Counted from the stretch's first letter, positions 20,952 through 31,514 are shown. The stretch: DNA of 64,000 nucleotides from Deinococcus aquiradiocola (GCF_014646915.1 NZ_BMOE01000001.1:776079-840078); one strand, 5' to 3'. Translations and numbers: made by a program. Notes: generated from the letters alone by a model not told the origin.

Positions 20952-21821
20952 TCAGGCGTGTTCGGGCAGCGCGGCGCGCAGGAAGTCGCGCACGACCGTC
21001 AGGAACTCCTGCGGCTGCTCCACGAACGGCATGTGCCCGCTCTGCTCGAACACGTGCAGCTGCGCGCCCGGCACGCCTGCCGCGGTCGCCTCGGACGCCT
21101 CCGGCGGACATGTCCGGTCGAATCGGCCCGCCAGGACCAGCGTGGGCGACGTCACGGCCTGCAGGCGGTCCTCCACCTCCAGGCCGCCGTACCCCGCCGC
21201 CGAGAACACCCGCAGCACGTCCGGCGCGTACCGGCCCGCGCTGCGCCGCGCGTACTCCTGAATGCGCGCGTCGTTCGGGTCGGCGAAGTGCCACGGCATC
21301 TGATCCACCATCAGCTGCTCGAACTGCGCTTCCGTCCGCACGTTCACCTCGTCCGCCCACGACGCCCGCACCACCTCCCGCAGCGACTCCGGCTCGAACG
21401 CCTCCAGCCGCGCGGGAATGTCGTCCAGGTACCGGCTCGACGGCACGCCGCAGCACACGATGCTCGCCGCCGCCGCGCCCGGCTCCGTCACCGCGTGCTG
21501 CAGCGCCACGAACGACCCGTACGAGTGACCCAGCACCGCGTACCGCGTCGCTCCCAGCGCGCGCGCCACCGCGCTCACGTCGGCCGCCATCTGCGGCAGC
21601 GTCCACGTGTCCTGCGGCGCGTCGCGGTCACTCTCGCCCTGCGCGCGCATGTCCAGCAGCACCAGCCGCACCGTGTCGGTGAGCGGGTCGAGGTAGTCGG
21701 CGAACTCGTGATGGTCGAGGCCGGGACCGCCGTGCAGCACGATCAGCGGCGGCAGGTGCTCCGGGCCCCGGAGATCCGCGAAGAGACGGGTATCACCGAC
21801 GTTCAGCAGTTGCGTGGGCAT
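20952..21821 (-). CDS. Alpha/beta hydrolase (proline iminopeptidase-like)
   Basis: 289 aa from ATG 21821, chosen because CATACT lies 6 nt upstream (leaderless) and homologous sequence starts there. The oxyanion motif is LHGGPGLDHHEFADYL, the nucleophile elbow GHSYGSFVALQ, the acid is in VLAGRFDRTCPPE, and the His is in FEQSGHMPFVEQP. HGGPG is typical of S33 peptidases and related hydrolases. Cytoplasmic; the substrate is unknown. The stop abuts an intact repeat element. Confidence 0.88.
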   Translation of the reverse strand: MPTQLLNVGDTRLFADLRGPEHLPPLIVLHGGPGLDHHEFADYLDPLTDTVRLVLLDMRAQGESDRDAPQDTWTLPQMAADVSAVARALGATRYAVLGHSYGSFVALQHAVTEPGAAAASIVCCGVPSSRYLDDIPARLEAFEPESLREVVRASWADEVNVRTEAQFEQLMVDQMPWHFADPNDARIQEYARRSAGRYAPDVLRVFSAAGYGGLEVEDRLQAVTSPTLVLAGRFDRTCPPEASEATAAGVPGAQLHVFEQSGHMPFVEQPQEFLTVVRDFLRAALPEHA

Positions 21822-21904
21822 GAAGGGAGTATGCCTGACGGTCCGGCTTCCGTCTGTCGCCTGCACCGGCCCGTAGCCCCTGGCCGGAGTGCGGCGTGCC
21901 GTCT

Positions 21905-22840
21905 TCAGTTCCAGGCGCGCACGACTTTCAGGGTGTGGCCGTCCCCGTCGGCCACGGCGACGAGGGCGCCGTCCAGCGTCACGAGGAAGCGGCCGGTGTC
22001 CTGCCAGGCGGGCCGTTTGCCCTGCCGGAGCTTGAGGGCCAGGTCGGGCGTGGCGGGGATGGTGGGGAGGTCGAGGGCGGCGAGGTCATCCAGGCCCGCG
22101 GCGCCTTCCAGGTCGGTCAGCTGGACGGCGTCCTGCAGTCCGAAGCGGCCTGCGCGGGTGCGGACCAGTCCGGACAGGTGCGCCGTGGTGCCGAGGGCCG
22201 CGCCGATGTCGCGTGCCAGGGAGCGGATGTACGTGCCGCTGCCGACGCGTGCCCAGACGAGCAGCGTGGGGTGGTCGCCGAGGGTGGGCGGGAGGGTGAA
22301 GGTCTGCCCTGCGGGGTCCGGGTGCCAGCGTCCGTCCGCGTCCGGCGAGAAGGTGTGCGGGGCGGCGTCCGTCGTGGCGTGCAGGCCGAGCAGGGTCAGT
22401 TCGTGCAGCTGGACGGGCCGTGCGGGCAGGTCGATGTGTTCGCCTGCGCGGGCTGCGGCGTAGGCGCGCTGGCCGTTCACCTGGATGGCGCTGTACTGGG
22501 GCGGGACCTGCATCTGCGGGCCGAGGAAGGTGTCGAGCGTAGCCTGCACGCCCGGATGGTCGAGGGTGGGGACGGGGCGTTCCTCGCTGACGGGACCTTC
22601 GGCGTCGAGGGTGGGGGTGCCCGCGCCGAGGCTGATCCAGGCGAGGTAGTCCTTGGTGTCGTGCTCCATGAACTGCACGAGTTTGGTGCTGTCCTCTGCG
22701 CACAGCACGAGGACGCCGGTGGCGAGCGGGTCGAGGGTGCCCGTGTGTCCGACGCGGCGGGTGTGGAGGGCGCGGCGGGCGCGGGCGACCACGTCGTGTG
22801 AGGTGAGGCGGAGCGGTTTGTCGGTGACGTACACGGGCAT
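21905..22840 (-). CDS. truB: tRNA pseudouridine-55 synthase TruB
   Basis: A 311-aa protein of normal length. It opens with VTDKPLRLTSHDVVARAR and carries the catalytic Asp in GHTGTLDPLATGVLVL. Later family blocks are YSAIQVNGQRAYAAARAGE and GSGTYIRSLARDIG, followed by a C-terminal PUA-like tail. It makes pseudouridine 55 in the T-loop of tRNAs. TACCCT lies 7 nt before the ATG, again leaderless. It is followed on the same strand by the alpha/beta hydrolase but with a gap, so it is probably separate. Confidence 0.95.
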   Translation of the reverse strand: MPVYVTDKPLRLTSHDVVARARRALHTRRVGHTGTLDPLATGVLVLCAEDSTKLVQFMEHDTKDYLAWISLGAGTPTLDAEGPVSEERPVPTLDHPGVQATLDTFLGPQMQVPPQYSAIQVNGQRAYAAARAGEHIDLPARPVQLHELTLLGLHATTDAAPHTFSPDADGRWHPDPAGQTFTLPPTLGDHPTLLVWARVGSGTYIRSLARDIGAALGTTAHLSGLVRTRAGRFGLQDAVQLTDLEGAAGLDDLAALDLPTIPATPDLALKLRQGKRPAWQDTGRFLVTLDGALVAVADGDGHTLKVVRAWN

Positions 22841-22879
22841 GCTGCCCAGGGTAGCCGATCCTTCCCGGGGCGGGGCGGG

Positions 22880-23890
22880 TCAGCTGCGGATGATGTCCTG
22901 CGCGTGGGCGAGGAGGTCGTCGGTGATCTGGTGGTGCAGCACGAAGCGGACGCGGTCGTGGTCGAGGGCGCTCGCGAGGAGGCCGCGTGCGGCCCAGGCG
23001 TTCACGCGGGTCTGCGCGTCGGGGAGGGTCGCGTAGATCATGTTGGTCTGCACGGTTTCGAGGTCCACGTCGTACCCGGCTTCCTTGAGGGTGACGGCGA
23101 GTTCGCGGGCGCGGCGGTGGTCTTCCTGGAGGAGGGCGGGACCTTCGCGCAGCGCGATGAGGCCGGCGGCGGCGAGGATGCCTGCCTGGCGCATGCCGCC
23201 GCCCATCATCTTGCGGTAGCGGTGCGCGGCGCCGATGAAGTCGCGGCTGCCGAGGAGGACGCTGCCGACGGGCGCGCCGAGGCCCTTGCTGAGGCACAGG
23301 CTGACGCTGTGGAAGTGCCGGGCGATGTCGCTCGGCCGGACGCCCTGCGCGGCGGCGGCGTTCATCATGCGGGCCCCGTCGAGGTGCAGCGGCAGGCCTT
23401 CCTGCTCGGCGACGTCGCGCACGCCTGCGAGCACTTCGAGCGGGAGGACGGTGCCGCCCGCCTTGTTGTGCGTGTCTTCCAGGGAGATCATGCCGCTCGG
23501 TGACTGGTGGATGCTGCGGCGGATGGCGCGGCGCACGTCGTCCGGGTCGGGCACGCCGCGCGGGGCGGGCACGAAGCGCGGGACGACGCCGGAGAAGGTG
23601 GCCATCATGCCGAGTTCCCACTCGTAGATGTGGGAGCCTTCCGGGCAGATGACTTCCTGGCCGCGTTGCGTGTGGACGGCGATGGCGACCTGATTGGTCA
23701 TGGTGCCGGACGGCATGAAGAGGCCCGCCTCGAAGCCGAGGAGGTCGGCCGCTTCCCGCTGCAGTTCGCTGACGGTGGGGTCTTCGGCGTACACGTCGTC
23801 CCCGACGACCGCTTCGTGCATGGCGCGGCGCATGCGTTCGGTGGGGGTGGTGACGGTGTCGCTCCTCAGGTCGATGCGGGGGCCGGTCAT
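22880..23890 (-). CDS. ltaE: Low-specificity threonine aldolase (PLP-dependent)
   Basis: A 336-aa fold-type I PLP enzyme. It starts [19 protein letters not shown]; the cofactor region is [11 protein letters not shown], the PLP-Asp segment [13 protein letters not shown], and the Schiff-base Lys is in [18 protein letters not shown]. It cleaves threonine or allo-threonine to glycine and acetaldehyde. TAGCAT lies 6 nt before the ATG (leaderless). Confidence 0.93.
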   Translation of the reverse strand: MTGPRIDLRSDTVTTPTERMRRAMHEAVVGDDVYAEDPTVSELQREAADLLGFEAGLFMPSGTMTNQVAIAVHTQRGQEVICPEGSHIYEWELGMMATFSGVVPRFVPAPRGVPDPDDVRRAIRRSIHQSPSGMISLEDTHNKAGGTVLPLEVLAGVRDVAEQEGLPLHLDGARMMNAAAAQGVRPSDIARHFHSVSLCLSKGLGAPVGSVLLGSRDFIGAAHRYRKMMGGGMRQAGILAAAGLIALREGPALLQEDHRRARELAVTLKEAGYDVDLETVQTNMIYATLPDAQTRVNAWAARGLLASALDHDRVRFVLHHQITDDLLAHAQDIIRS

Positions 23891-23948
23891 GCCGGGATGC
23901 TAGCGCAGGCCGGGCGGGGTCCGGTGTGGGCGCGGGCGTCTCTGCAGG

Positions 23949-24482
23949 TCAGTGGGGGTGCGGGGTGGGCGCGGTGAGCGGGAAGGTGTGCACCTCGCGC
24001 ACCTCGCCGCCCGCCTCGACCGTGAGGCTCAGGGCCGACACCTCGAAGTGCTGCACGGGCGGCACGAGCGGGGCGAGCGTGGCTTCCAGGGTGGGTTGCG
24101 CCCACGGGAGCACGCCGAGCGCGAGCGTGAGGTGCGGAATGTACGCCTTCTGGTCGTACGGTTGCGGCGGTGCGGACGGGAGCGCCAGCACGTGGTCGTG
24201 CAGGGCCGCCAGGTCCGGCCCAAGGGTGCACTCCAGGAACACGATGCCCGGAAAGTACCGCCAGCCGCTCACGTGCACCTCGAAGGCCGGAACGCCGGAC
24301 AGCAGGGCGCGCAGGTCGTGCACGAGCGTCTCCTCGGGCACGTCGGCGGGGAAGGGCGCGCGGAGGTTCAGGTGCGGCTCGCCGTACGCGCGGACGTTCA
24401 GTCGGGCCTGCAGGGCGCGCAGCCAGCCGTCGAGTTCGGGGCAGGGCCAGGCGACGAGGCCGTACAGCGGCCCGTTCGTCAT
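23949..24482 (-). CDS. 2'-5' RNA ligase family protein (2H phosphoesterase fold)
   Basis: A 177-aa protein with two 2H-type motifs: HLNLRAPF near residue 37 (H-x-N instead of H-x-T/S) and a canonical HLTLALG near residue 115. The spacing suits the bilobal 2H phosphoesterase fold (LigT/CPDase). The first motif is non-canonical, so catalytic activity is uncertain. The start lies 3 nt from the 3' end of the SufR-like gene, so the two are probably co-transcribed. Confidence 0.75.
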   Translation of the reverse strand: MTNGPLYGLVAWPCPELDGWLRALQARLNVRAYGEPHLNLRAPFPADVPEETLVHDLRALLSGVPAFEVHVSGWRYFPGIVFLECTLGPDLAALHDHVLALPSAPPQPYDQKAYIPHLTLALGVLPWAQPTLEATLAPLVPPVQHFEVSALSLTVEAGGEVREVHTFPLTAPTPHPH

Positions 24483-25136
24483 TCAGCCCACGCGGTAGCG
24501 GCACTCGGCCGCCCCGCACGCGATGCGCGTCTCGCGGACGACCGGGACGCCCAGCAGGTCACGGTACAGCCGCAGTTCGGACTCGCACAGCTCTCCGTAG
24601 TCGCGCGCGACCTTCAGGGCCGGGCAGTTGCGTTCCTTGAGGTACCACACGCCGTCCTCCTGGCTGATCTCGGCGGCGTACCCGGCCTCCTGGAGTTTCT
24701 GGGCGAGGGTGTGGAGGCGTTCGCTGAGCGTGCCGGTGATGGCGGGCGCGAGGCGCGCGTACAGGTCCGCCTGCCGTTCGGACAGGACCTGCATGACGGC
24801 CCCCTCACCGAAGAGCTTCTGGACGTGGGCGAGCACGTCGCTGCACAGGCTCGCGTAGGATTTCGGGAAGGTGCTCTCGCCCCGGTCGGACAGGACGTAC
24901 ACGTGCTGCGGGCGACCGCGCCCGCCGGGCTTCTCGGTACGGGCGTCGATCAGGCCCGCTTCCTGCAGGTCGCAGAGGTGCTTGCGTGCGGCGGGGACGC
25001 TGATGTCGAGGTCCTGCGCGAGGGCCTGCACGGTCGGCGAGCCGTGCCGTTTGACGAGTTCCAGCAGGCGTGCCTTGGTGCCCTGCAGGGGGGCGCCGAG
25101 GGCCTGCGGTGACGCGGGGGGCACGGAGACGGTCAC
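24483..25136 (-). CDS. SufR-like winged-helix transcriptional regulator with C-terminal cysteines
   Basis: 217 aa from GTG 25136, 8 nt after the mrp stop; the frame stays open further upstream inside mrp but is not plausible there. The N-terminal winged helix reads KARLLELVKRHGSPTVQALA then SVPAARKHLCDLQEAGLI. The C-terminal sensor domain has Cys residues spaced C-x12-C-x22-C-x4-C (NCPALK, ELCESE, ACGAAEC), resembling the Fe-S-sensing SufR branch. Lying directly downstream of Mrp, it probably senses Fe-S status. The exact spacing differs from classic SufR. Confidence 0.85.
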   Translation of the reverse strand: MTVSVPPASPQALGAPLQGTKARLLELVKRHGSPTVQALAQDLDISVPAARKHLCDLQEAGLIDARTEKPGGRGRPQHVYVLSDRGESTFPKSYASLCSDVLAHVQKLFGEGAVMQVLSERQADLYARLAPAITGTLSERLHTLAQKLQEAGYAAEISQEDGVWYLKERNCPALKVARDYGELCESELRLYRDLLGVPVVRETRIACGAAECRYRVG

Positions 25137-25144
25137 GGCGTCCC

Positions 25145-26206
<1,062 letters not shown>

Positions 26207-26444
26207 GAGCGAGTTTTAGCGCACGGGGACGCGCGGAGCAAGTTAAGGGGTTACAAAGGCGGGCAGCGGAACGTGCCGCACCCCCGCGCCGGGCAGGACG
26301 GGAAGCGCGGCGGGAACGGCGGACCTCCCGGCGGGCCGGAGCGGCGACCCGCGCACGGGGCGGCCGGAGTGCAGCCGCACCAGCACGCCGTTTCCAGCAC
26401 ACGGTGGGCGAACCTGCGGGAAGGGGATGCTCTATACTCGGCGG

Positions 26445-28244
26445 ATGAAGGTCATCGGGCCGTACGTCATCTCGGCCACGCCGCTCGGAACCGCTTCCGG
26501 CGGGCAGGCAGGCAGCGCGCCCCGGCCACCCGTGGCGACGCTGCAGGCCGTGCCGGGGAGCGTGCCGCTGCACGGTGTGGACCGTCTGACGGGCATGCCG
26601 GTGCTGCTGCATCACCTGCCGGAGTACGTGCTGCCGGGCGCTGTGCCGGAGTCGCCGGACCTGCTGCCGGTGACGGAGGTGGACGTGTGGGACGCGCAGC
26701 CGTACGCCGTGACGGAACTGCCGATCTCGGCGCTGCTGGCGACGCATCCGGCCACGGCAGCGCCGGGCGTGCTGCGCGCCCTGGCGGCCCTGCACCGGGC
26801 GGGCGTCTCGCACGGTGCGGTGCATCCCTCGCAGTTCTGGCAGGTGGGGCGCGACGTGCGTCTGGCCGGGGCGGGCCTGCCGTGGGCGGCGGACGCGACG
26901 CCGCAGGGGGACATGCGGGCGCTCGCGGCGGCGCTGGACAGCCTGGGGCCGCGCCCGACCGCCCTGAAGGGCCTGGAGGAACTGACGGCGCCAGAGGCGC
27001 TCGCGAGGCTCACGGAGGCGGGCGGTGACACGTCCCGCGCGGGGCAGTCCCGCACCGCGCCGGTGCCTGTCCCCGAGGCTGCGCCGGACCCCGTGGCCCC
27101 GGCGCCGCTTCAGGCAGTCTCCCCTCCGGCCCTCCGGACGGAAAGGGCCGGGACACCCGCACCGTCCACTGCCCTGCCCCCGTCTGCCCCACCGCTGCCG
27201 CCTGTGCCCGTCCCGTCCGCCGCGCCCGCACCGGAAGATCTGCCGCTGCAGTCCACTCCGGCCGCGAAGCGCGCGGGAAGGGCCGCGAAGCCTCAGGAGC
27301 GGCGGCAGGCTCAGGAGCGCCTCGTGCCCACCCCCCGGCACGAGACGCCGCTGCCTGAATCCGCAGCAGACGCCGCCATGACCGCAGCAGTTCGCCCGCC
27401 GGAAACGGTCCCCGTGGCGCCCGCCACCGTGATCCCGCCCGTGCCTGACCCCGTGGCGGCGGACGTGACGCCCACCGTGTTCCGCGCGCCGGGGGACGTG
27501 ATCGTGATCGGCGATCCCCTGCCGGAAGGACCGCCGCAGACGCCCGCGCCCACCACGGCAGGGCAGCGGCAGGGCGCGCCGTCCATCCCGGACCCCATCC
27601 GGATCGGTTTCGAGGACGAGGAACTTCCCGAGTGGACGCCGGACGACGCGGCATCAGTGCAGGAGCCCGGCGAGGACGGCGGCACGGACGCGCCCGGCAC
27701 GCCACCCGCACCCGGAGGCGCGGCGGGGCGGCCTGCCCGCTTCACGCCCGCCTCCTCCCCCACCCTGACGGGGGCCGCGCCGCCCGCCGTGCCGCGCCCC
27801 GCCCTTTCAGCGGACGCGCCCGGACGCGGGCAGCCGTTCCGGATCGGCTGGGAGGAGGACCACTCGTGGCGCGTCGTCAAGCCCGGCCCGCCCACGCCCG
27901 TCCGTGAACGCAGGCCCGCCAACCTCCCCCTCATCGCGGGCGTGGTGCTGGTCCTGCTGCTCGGGGCGTTCTGGGTGTTCGGTCGCGGCGGCACGCCCTC
28001 CGGCGCGTGCTGCAGTCAGGCGTTCACCGTGACGGGCCGGGAGCGCGTCACGGTGACGCTCGTGCACGCCCCGCCCGGCAGTGCCCTGCAGCCGGGCGCG
28101 GTCGTCGGCTCGGTTCCCGGCACGCTGCAGTTCCCCGGTCCGCCCGGACAGTACACCCTGAAGTTCAGCGCGCCCGGCCACGACCCGCAGAACGGCACCG
28201 TCACCGTCCCGAGCGGCGCGCCCTTCCCTGTCGCCCTGAAGTGA
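26445..28244 (+). CDS. Membrane-anchored pseudokinase with PEGA-like C-terminal domain
   Basis: 599 aa from ATG 26445, 6 nt after TATACT (26433-26438). Residues 1-195 resemble a protein-kinase lobe: ALAALHRAGVSHGAVHPSQFWQV looks like an HGDxxPxN catalytic loop with the Asp lost, so it is probably inactive. About residues 200-480 are Pro/Ala-rich and disordered. One membrane helix (LPLIAGVVLVLLLGAFWVFG) follows at about residue 490-510. The external end has GACC and a PEGA-like unit (VPGTLQFPGPPGQYTLKFSAPGH is split around a Pro-Gly turn). It may be a scaffold or envelope-sensing protein. Confidence 0.75.
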   Translation: MKVIGPYVISATPLGTASGGQAGSAPRPPVATLQAVPGSVPLHGVDRLTGMPVLLHHLPEYVLPGAVPESPDLLPVTEVDVWDAQPYAVTELPISALLATHPATAAPGVLRALAALHRAGVSHGAVHPSQFWQVGRDVRLAGAGLPWAADATPQGDMRALAAALDSLGPRPTALKGLEELTAPEALARLTEAGGDTSRAGQSRTAPVPVPEAAPDPVAPAPLQAVSPPALRTERAGTPAPSTALPPSAPPLPPVPVPSAAPAPEDLPLQSTPAAKRAGRAAKPQERRQAQERLVPTPRHETPLPESAADAAMTAAVRPPETVPVAPATVIPPVPDPVAADVTPTVFRAPGDVIVIGDPLPEGPPQTPAPTTAGQRQGAPSIPDPIRIGFEDEELPEWTPDDAASVQEPGEDGGTDAPGTPPAPGGAAGRPARFTPASSPTLTGAAPPAVPRPALSADAPGRGQPFRIGWEEDHSWRVVKPGPPTPVRERRPANLPLIAGVVLVLLLGAFWVFGRGGTPSGACCSQAFTVTGRERVTVTLVHAPPGSALQPGAVVGSVPGTLQFPGPPGQYTLKFSAPGHDPQNGTVTVPSGAPFPVALK

Positions 28245-28308
28245 CAGCCTGGCACCTGCCTGACCCGCCTCCGGTCCGTCCCGCCTCCCTGTGGGTACAA
28301 TGCACGGC

Positions 28309-29826
28309 GTGAGTGTGGTCATCCTTGATTTCGGCAGCCAGTACACCCGGCTGATCGCGCGGCGTATGCGCGAACTCGGCGCGTACAGCGTCATCCTTCC
28401 CGGCAACGCCCCGCTGGAACGCATCCTGCAGGAGAAGCCGGTCGGCGTGGTGCTGTCCGGCGGGCCGAGCAGCGTGTACGACGAGAACGCGCCCCGCCCC
28501 GCGCCGGGCGTGCTGGACCTCGACATGCCGGTCCTCGGCATCTGCTACGGCATGCAGTTCCTGGCGCAGCAGGCGGGCGGCGACGTGAAACGCGCCGGGA
28601 AGCGCGAGTACGGCAAGGCTGACCTCACCCGGTACGGCGGGCAGCTGTTCGAAGGCATCCAGGGCGAGTTCGTCGCGTGGATGAGCCACAGCGACAGCGT
28701 CACGCGCCTCCCTGAAGGGTACGAGGTCGTCGCGGAGACCGAAGACACGCCCGTCACCGCCATCGAGAACACCGTCACGCGCCGCTACGGTGTGCAGTTC
28801 CACCCGGAGGTCGTGCACACCCCCAAGGGCACGCAGCTGCTCCTGAACTACCTGAAAGTGTGCGGCGCGGCCCTCGACTGGACGGCGGAACACATCGTGG
28901 ACGAACTCATCACGGACGTGCAGGCGCAGGTGGGGGACGGGCGCGTGCTGCTCGCCATCTCGGGCGGCGTGGACAGCAGCACGCTCGGCCTGCTGCTCGC
29001 CCGCGCCATCGGGGACCGCCTGACGGCCGTGTTCATCGATCACGGCCTGCTGCGGCTCGGGGAGCGCGAACAGGTCGAGGCGGCCCTCAAGCCGCTCGGC
29101 GTGCACCTCGTGACGGTGGACGCCCGCGAGCAGTTCCTCGGCGCACTGGACGGCGTGAGCGACCCGGAAGCGAAACGCAAGATCATCGGGCGGGAATTCA
29201 TCCGCGCCTTCGAAAAGGAAGCGCGCGAGTACGGCCCCTTCGACTTCCTCGCGCAGGGCACCCTCTACCCGGACGTGATCGAAAGTTCCGGCGGTGAAGG
29301 CGCCGCGAACATCAAGAGTCACCACAACGTGGGCGGCCTGCCGGACGACCTGGCCTTCAAGCTGGTGGAGCCGTTCCGGACGCTGTTCAAGGACGAGGTA
29401 CGGCAGATCGCGGGCCTGCTGGGCCTGCCGGACCACATCCGGATGCGTCACCCCTTCCCCGGCCCGGGCCTCGCCATCCGGATCCTGGGCGCAATCACGC
29501 CCGACAAGCTCGACATCCTGAAGCGCGTGGACGACATCTTCATCTCGGGCCTGCGCGAGTTCGGGCTGTACGACAGCTGCTCGCAGGCACTCGCGGTGCT
29601 GACGCCCATCCAGAGCGTCGGCGTGATGGGCGACGAGCGCACGTACAGCTACACGTGCGCGCTGCGGGCCGTGGCGACCGACGACTTCATGACGGCCGAA
29701 TGGGCGCGCCTCCCGTACGATTTCCTCGCGACCATGAGCAACCGCATCGTGAATCAGGTGCACGAGATCAACCGGGTCGTGTACGACATCACCGGCAAGC
29801 CGCCCGCCACCATCGAGTGGGAATGA
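28309..29826 (+). CDS. guaA: GMP synthase (glutamine-hydrolysing)
   Basis: 505 aa from GTG 28309, which is 7 nt after TACAAT (28296-28301); an ATG at 28300 overlaps that -10 box and is less likely. The class I amidotransferase has [11 protein letters not shown] (Cys) and [10 protein letters not shown] (His, Glu). The ATP-pyrophosphatase has [14 protein letters not shown]. The C-terminal dimerisation domain has [15 protein letters not shown] and ends PPATIEWE. It converts XMP to GMP. A terminator follows. Confidence 0.96.
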   Translation: MSVVILDFGSQYTRLIARRMRELGAYSVILPGNAPLERILQEKPVGVVLSGGPSSVYDENAPRPAPGVLDLDMPVLGICYGMQFLAQQAGGDVKRAGKREYGKADLTRYGGQLFEGIQGEFVAWMSHSDSVTRLPEGYEVVAETEDTPVTAIENTVTRRYGVQFHPEVVHTPKGTQLLLNYLKVCGAALDWTAEHIVDELITDVQAQVGDGRVLLAISGGVDSSTLGLLLARAIGDRLTAVFIDHGLLRLGEREQVEAALKPLGVHLVTVDAREQFLGALDGVSDPEAKRKIIGREFIRAFEKEAREYGPFDFLAQGTLYPDVIESSGGEGAANIKSHHNVGGLPDDLAFKLVEPFRTLFKDEVRQIAGLLGLPDHIRMRHPFPGPGLAIRILGAITPDKLDILKRVDDIFISGLREFGLYDSCSQALAVLTPIQSVGVMGDERTYSYTCALRAVATDDFMTAEWARLPYDFLATMSNRIVNQVHEINRVVYDITGKPPATIEWE

Positions 29827-29858
29827 CGGGCCGCGCGGCCTGACCTGCCCCCACCCCG

Positions 29859-29894
29859 AACGCTGCCTGCCCCGTGCCGGCAGCGTTTCCGTTT
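29859..29894 (+). terminator. Intrinsic terminator after guaA
   Basis: AACGCTGCC (29859-29867) pairs with GGCAGCGTT (29879-29887) and is followed by TCCGTTT. It lies 33 nt after the guaA stop. Confidence 0.75.
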
Positions 29895-29981
29895 CCAGGC
29901 TGCTTCAGCCCGGCAGCTCCGCACGCCGTTCGGTCACGAGGGCCGGGCAGCTGTTCAGGCGGATGCTCTAGACTGCCCGGC

Positions 29982-30548
29982 ATGAACCGTGCCGACGCCT
30001 ACGCCCTGATGGTCGAGTTCACGCCCAGCGCCAGCCTGCAGCGACACATGCTGAACGTGGAGGCCGCGATGCGCTGGTACGCCCGCAACTGGGGAGAGGA
30101 CGAGGAACGGTACGCCGTGACGGGCCTGCTCCACGACTTCGATTACGAGCGGCACCCGCAGGAGCACCCGTTCTGGGGGGTGGAGTTCCTGCGGGTGCGC
30201 GGCGACGTGCCGGAAGACGTGCTGGACGCCATCATGGGGCACGCGACGTACAGCGGCGTGCCGAGGGAATCGCGCCTGTCCCGCACGCTGTTCGCGGTGG
30301 ACGAACTGACGGGCCTCGTGCAGGCCGCCGCGCTCGTCCGGCCGGACCGGGACGTGCGCGGCGTGGAACTGGCGAGCCTGAAGAAGAAGTTCAGGAACCG
30401 GGCCTTCGCGGGCGGCGTGAACCGTGACGAGGTGGAACTCGGCGCTCAGGAACTCGGCGTGCCGCTCGACGAGCACATGCAGCACGTGCTGGACGCCATG
30501 AAAGGCATGGAGCCGGAACCGGACGGTGCGGCGGGCGCGACCGCCTGA
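29982..30548 (+). CDS. HD-domain phosphohydrolase-like protein
   Basis: 188 aa from ATG 29982, 7 nt after TAGACT (29969-29974). The HD signature is GLLHDFDYERHP near residue 48, preceded by QRHMLNVEAAMRW supplying the first His and followed by IMGHATYSGVP with a further His. This arrangement is typical of HDIG-type metal phosphohydrolases, for which a small nucleotide or phosphate ester is the usual substrate. The C-terminus (AFAGGVNRDEVELGAQELGV) is helical. The exact role is unknown. Confidence 0.85.
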   Translation: MNRADAYALMVEFTPSASLQRHMLNVEAAMRWYARNWGEDEERYAVTGLLHDFDYERHPQEHPFWGVEFLRVRGDVPEDVLDAIMGHATYSGVPRESRLSRTLFAVDELTGLVQAAALVRPDRDVRGVELASLKKKFRNRAFAGGVNRDEVELGAQELGVPLDEHMQHVLDAMKGMEPEPDGAAGATA

Positions 30549-30563
30549 CAGACCGCCTCCGGC

Positions 30564-30614
30564 CCGGTGCTGGCTCTGCCCGGCTGAACACCGGGCGTTC
30601 AGCTCAACGCCGTA
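30564..30614. repeat. Short copy of the stop-codon-abutting repeat
   Basis: Only the right stem-loop remains (CGGCTGAACACCGGGCGTTCAGCTCAACGCCGTA), with CCGGTGCTGG as a possible left end. It ends directly at TCA, the stop codon of the minus-strand RAM-domain gene at 30615. It lies between that gene and the convergent HD gene. Confidence 0.75.
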
Positions 30615-30899
30615 TCACTTCTCGGTGACGCCCACCCCGAAGCCCTGGTCGAGCAGGTCCGGGCTGTACGCGCGGAAGGCGAGCATCGTCTGCGTGCGCA
30701 GGATGGTGCTCATCTTGCGGAGGCTGCCGGTCACGACCTCGTCGAGGTGGCTGTAGTCGGGGAGGCGCAGCAGGGCCACGATGTCCCACTCGCCGGTCAC
30801 GCTGTAGACCTCGCCCACGTACTTGATGTTGGCGAGGGCGGCAGCCGTCTCGGCGATCTGTTCACGCTGGGCCTGAATGAGGACAATGGCGGTCACCAT
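30615..30899 (-). CDS. Stand-alone Lrp/AsnC ligand-binding (RAM) domain protein
   Basis: 94 aa starting MVTAIVLIQAQREQ, with the whole length covered by one RAM domain (ALANIKYVGEVYSVTGEWD, then LPDYSHLDEVVTGSLRKMST). There is no helix-turn-helix, so it cannot bind DNA alone; such SARD proteins form rings and may bind amino acids or modulate full-length Lrp proteins. CACAAT lies 5 nt before the ATG 30899. The longer open frame upstream is a GC-rich shadow of the YbjN gene on the other strand. Confidence 0.88.
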   Translation of the reverse strand: MVTAIVLIQAQREQIAETAAALANIKYVGEVYSVTGEWDIVALLRLPDYSHLDEVVTGSLRKMSTILRTQTMLAFRAYSPDLLDQGFGVGVTEK

Positions 30900-31043
30900 G
30901 CCTGATTGTGGCACGCGCCCGGCCCGCCTGCCCGGACGCCACGCCCGCAGGCCGGTCCGCCTTGCCCCGTGGCGGGCGGGAATGGCGTGCTGGAGGGCTG
31001 CCGCGCGGCAGGGCGTCTGCGGAAACCCTCTATACTTCCTGAC

Positions 31044-31514
31044 ATGACCGAACTTCAGCGCATTCTGGCGGCGCTTCGCCGTGACGGACTGGATGTCGAA
31101 AGCGTTGAGGACGGCGCCCTGGTCCGGGAAGGGGATTCGAGCGTGGCCCTGTTCGTGGAGGACGCCGAGGACGGAGGCGTGCTGGTGCGCCTGCACCTGG
31201 ACCTGAACCTGTACGTGGACGAGGAAGCCCTCATGGACGTCCTGATGGGCGTGAACCTCATGAACCAGAACCTCGACTACGGGTCGCTGGTCCTCGACCC
31301 GCTCGAAACGGACGACGACGAGGACGGTCCCGGCAGTCCGCTGGGGCTGGACGAGAGCGTGACGTTCGCGGTGCTGGGCCGCAGCGTGCTGTGGCTCCCG
31401 ACGCTCGACGAGACGGAACTCATGCGGCTGCGCGAGCACCTGACGCGCTTCGAGCGTGAAGTGAGCGACGCGGTGGAGCGCACCCTGCACGGCGAACGCG
31501 GGCTGCGCGCCTGA
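31044..31514 (+). CDS. YbjN domain-containing protein
   Basis: 156 aa from ATG 31044, 7 nt after TATACT (31031-31036). The YbjN fold resembles type III secretion chaperones: an N-terminal helix (MTELQRILAALRRDGL), a beta-sheet (SSVALFVEDAEDGGVLVRLH) and a long last helix (MRLREHLTRFEREVSDAVER). It is very acidic in the middle (ETDDDEDGPG). It is probably a small protein-binding factor; the partner is unknown. The MFS gene follows after 32 nt on the same strand. Confidence 0.8.
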   Translation: MTELQRILAALRRDGLDVESVEDGALVREGDSSVALFVEDAEDGGVLVRLHLDLNLYVDEEALMDVLMGVNLMNQNLDYGSLVLDPLETDDDEDGPGSPLGLDESVTFAVLGRSVLWLPTLDETELMRLREHLTRFEREVSDAVERTLHGERGLRA

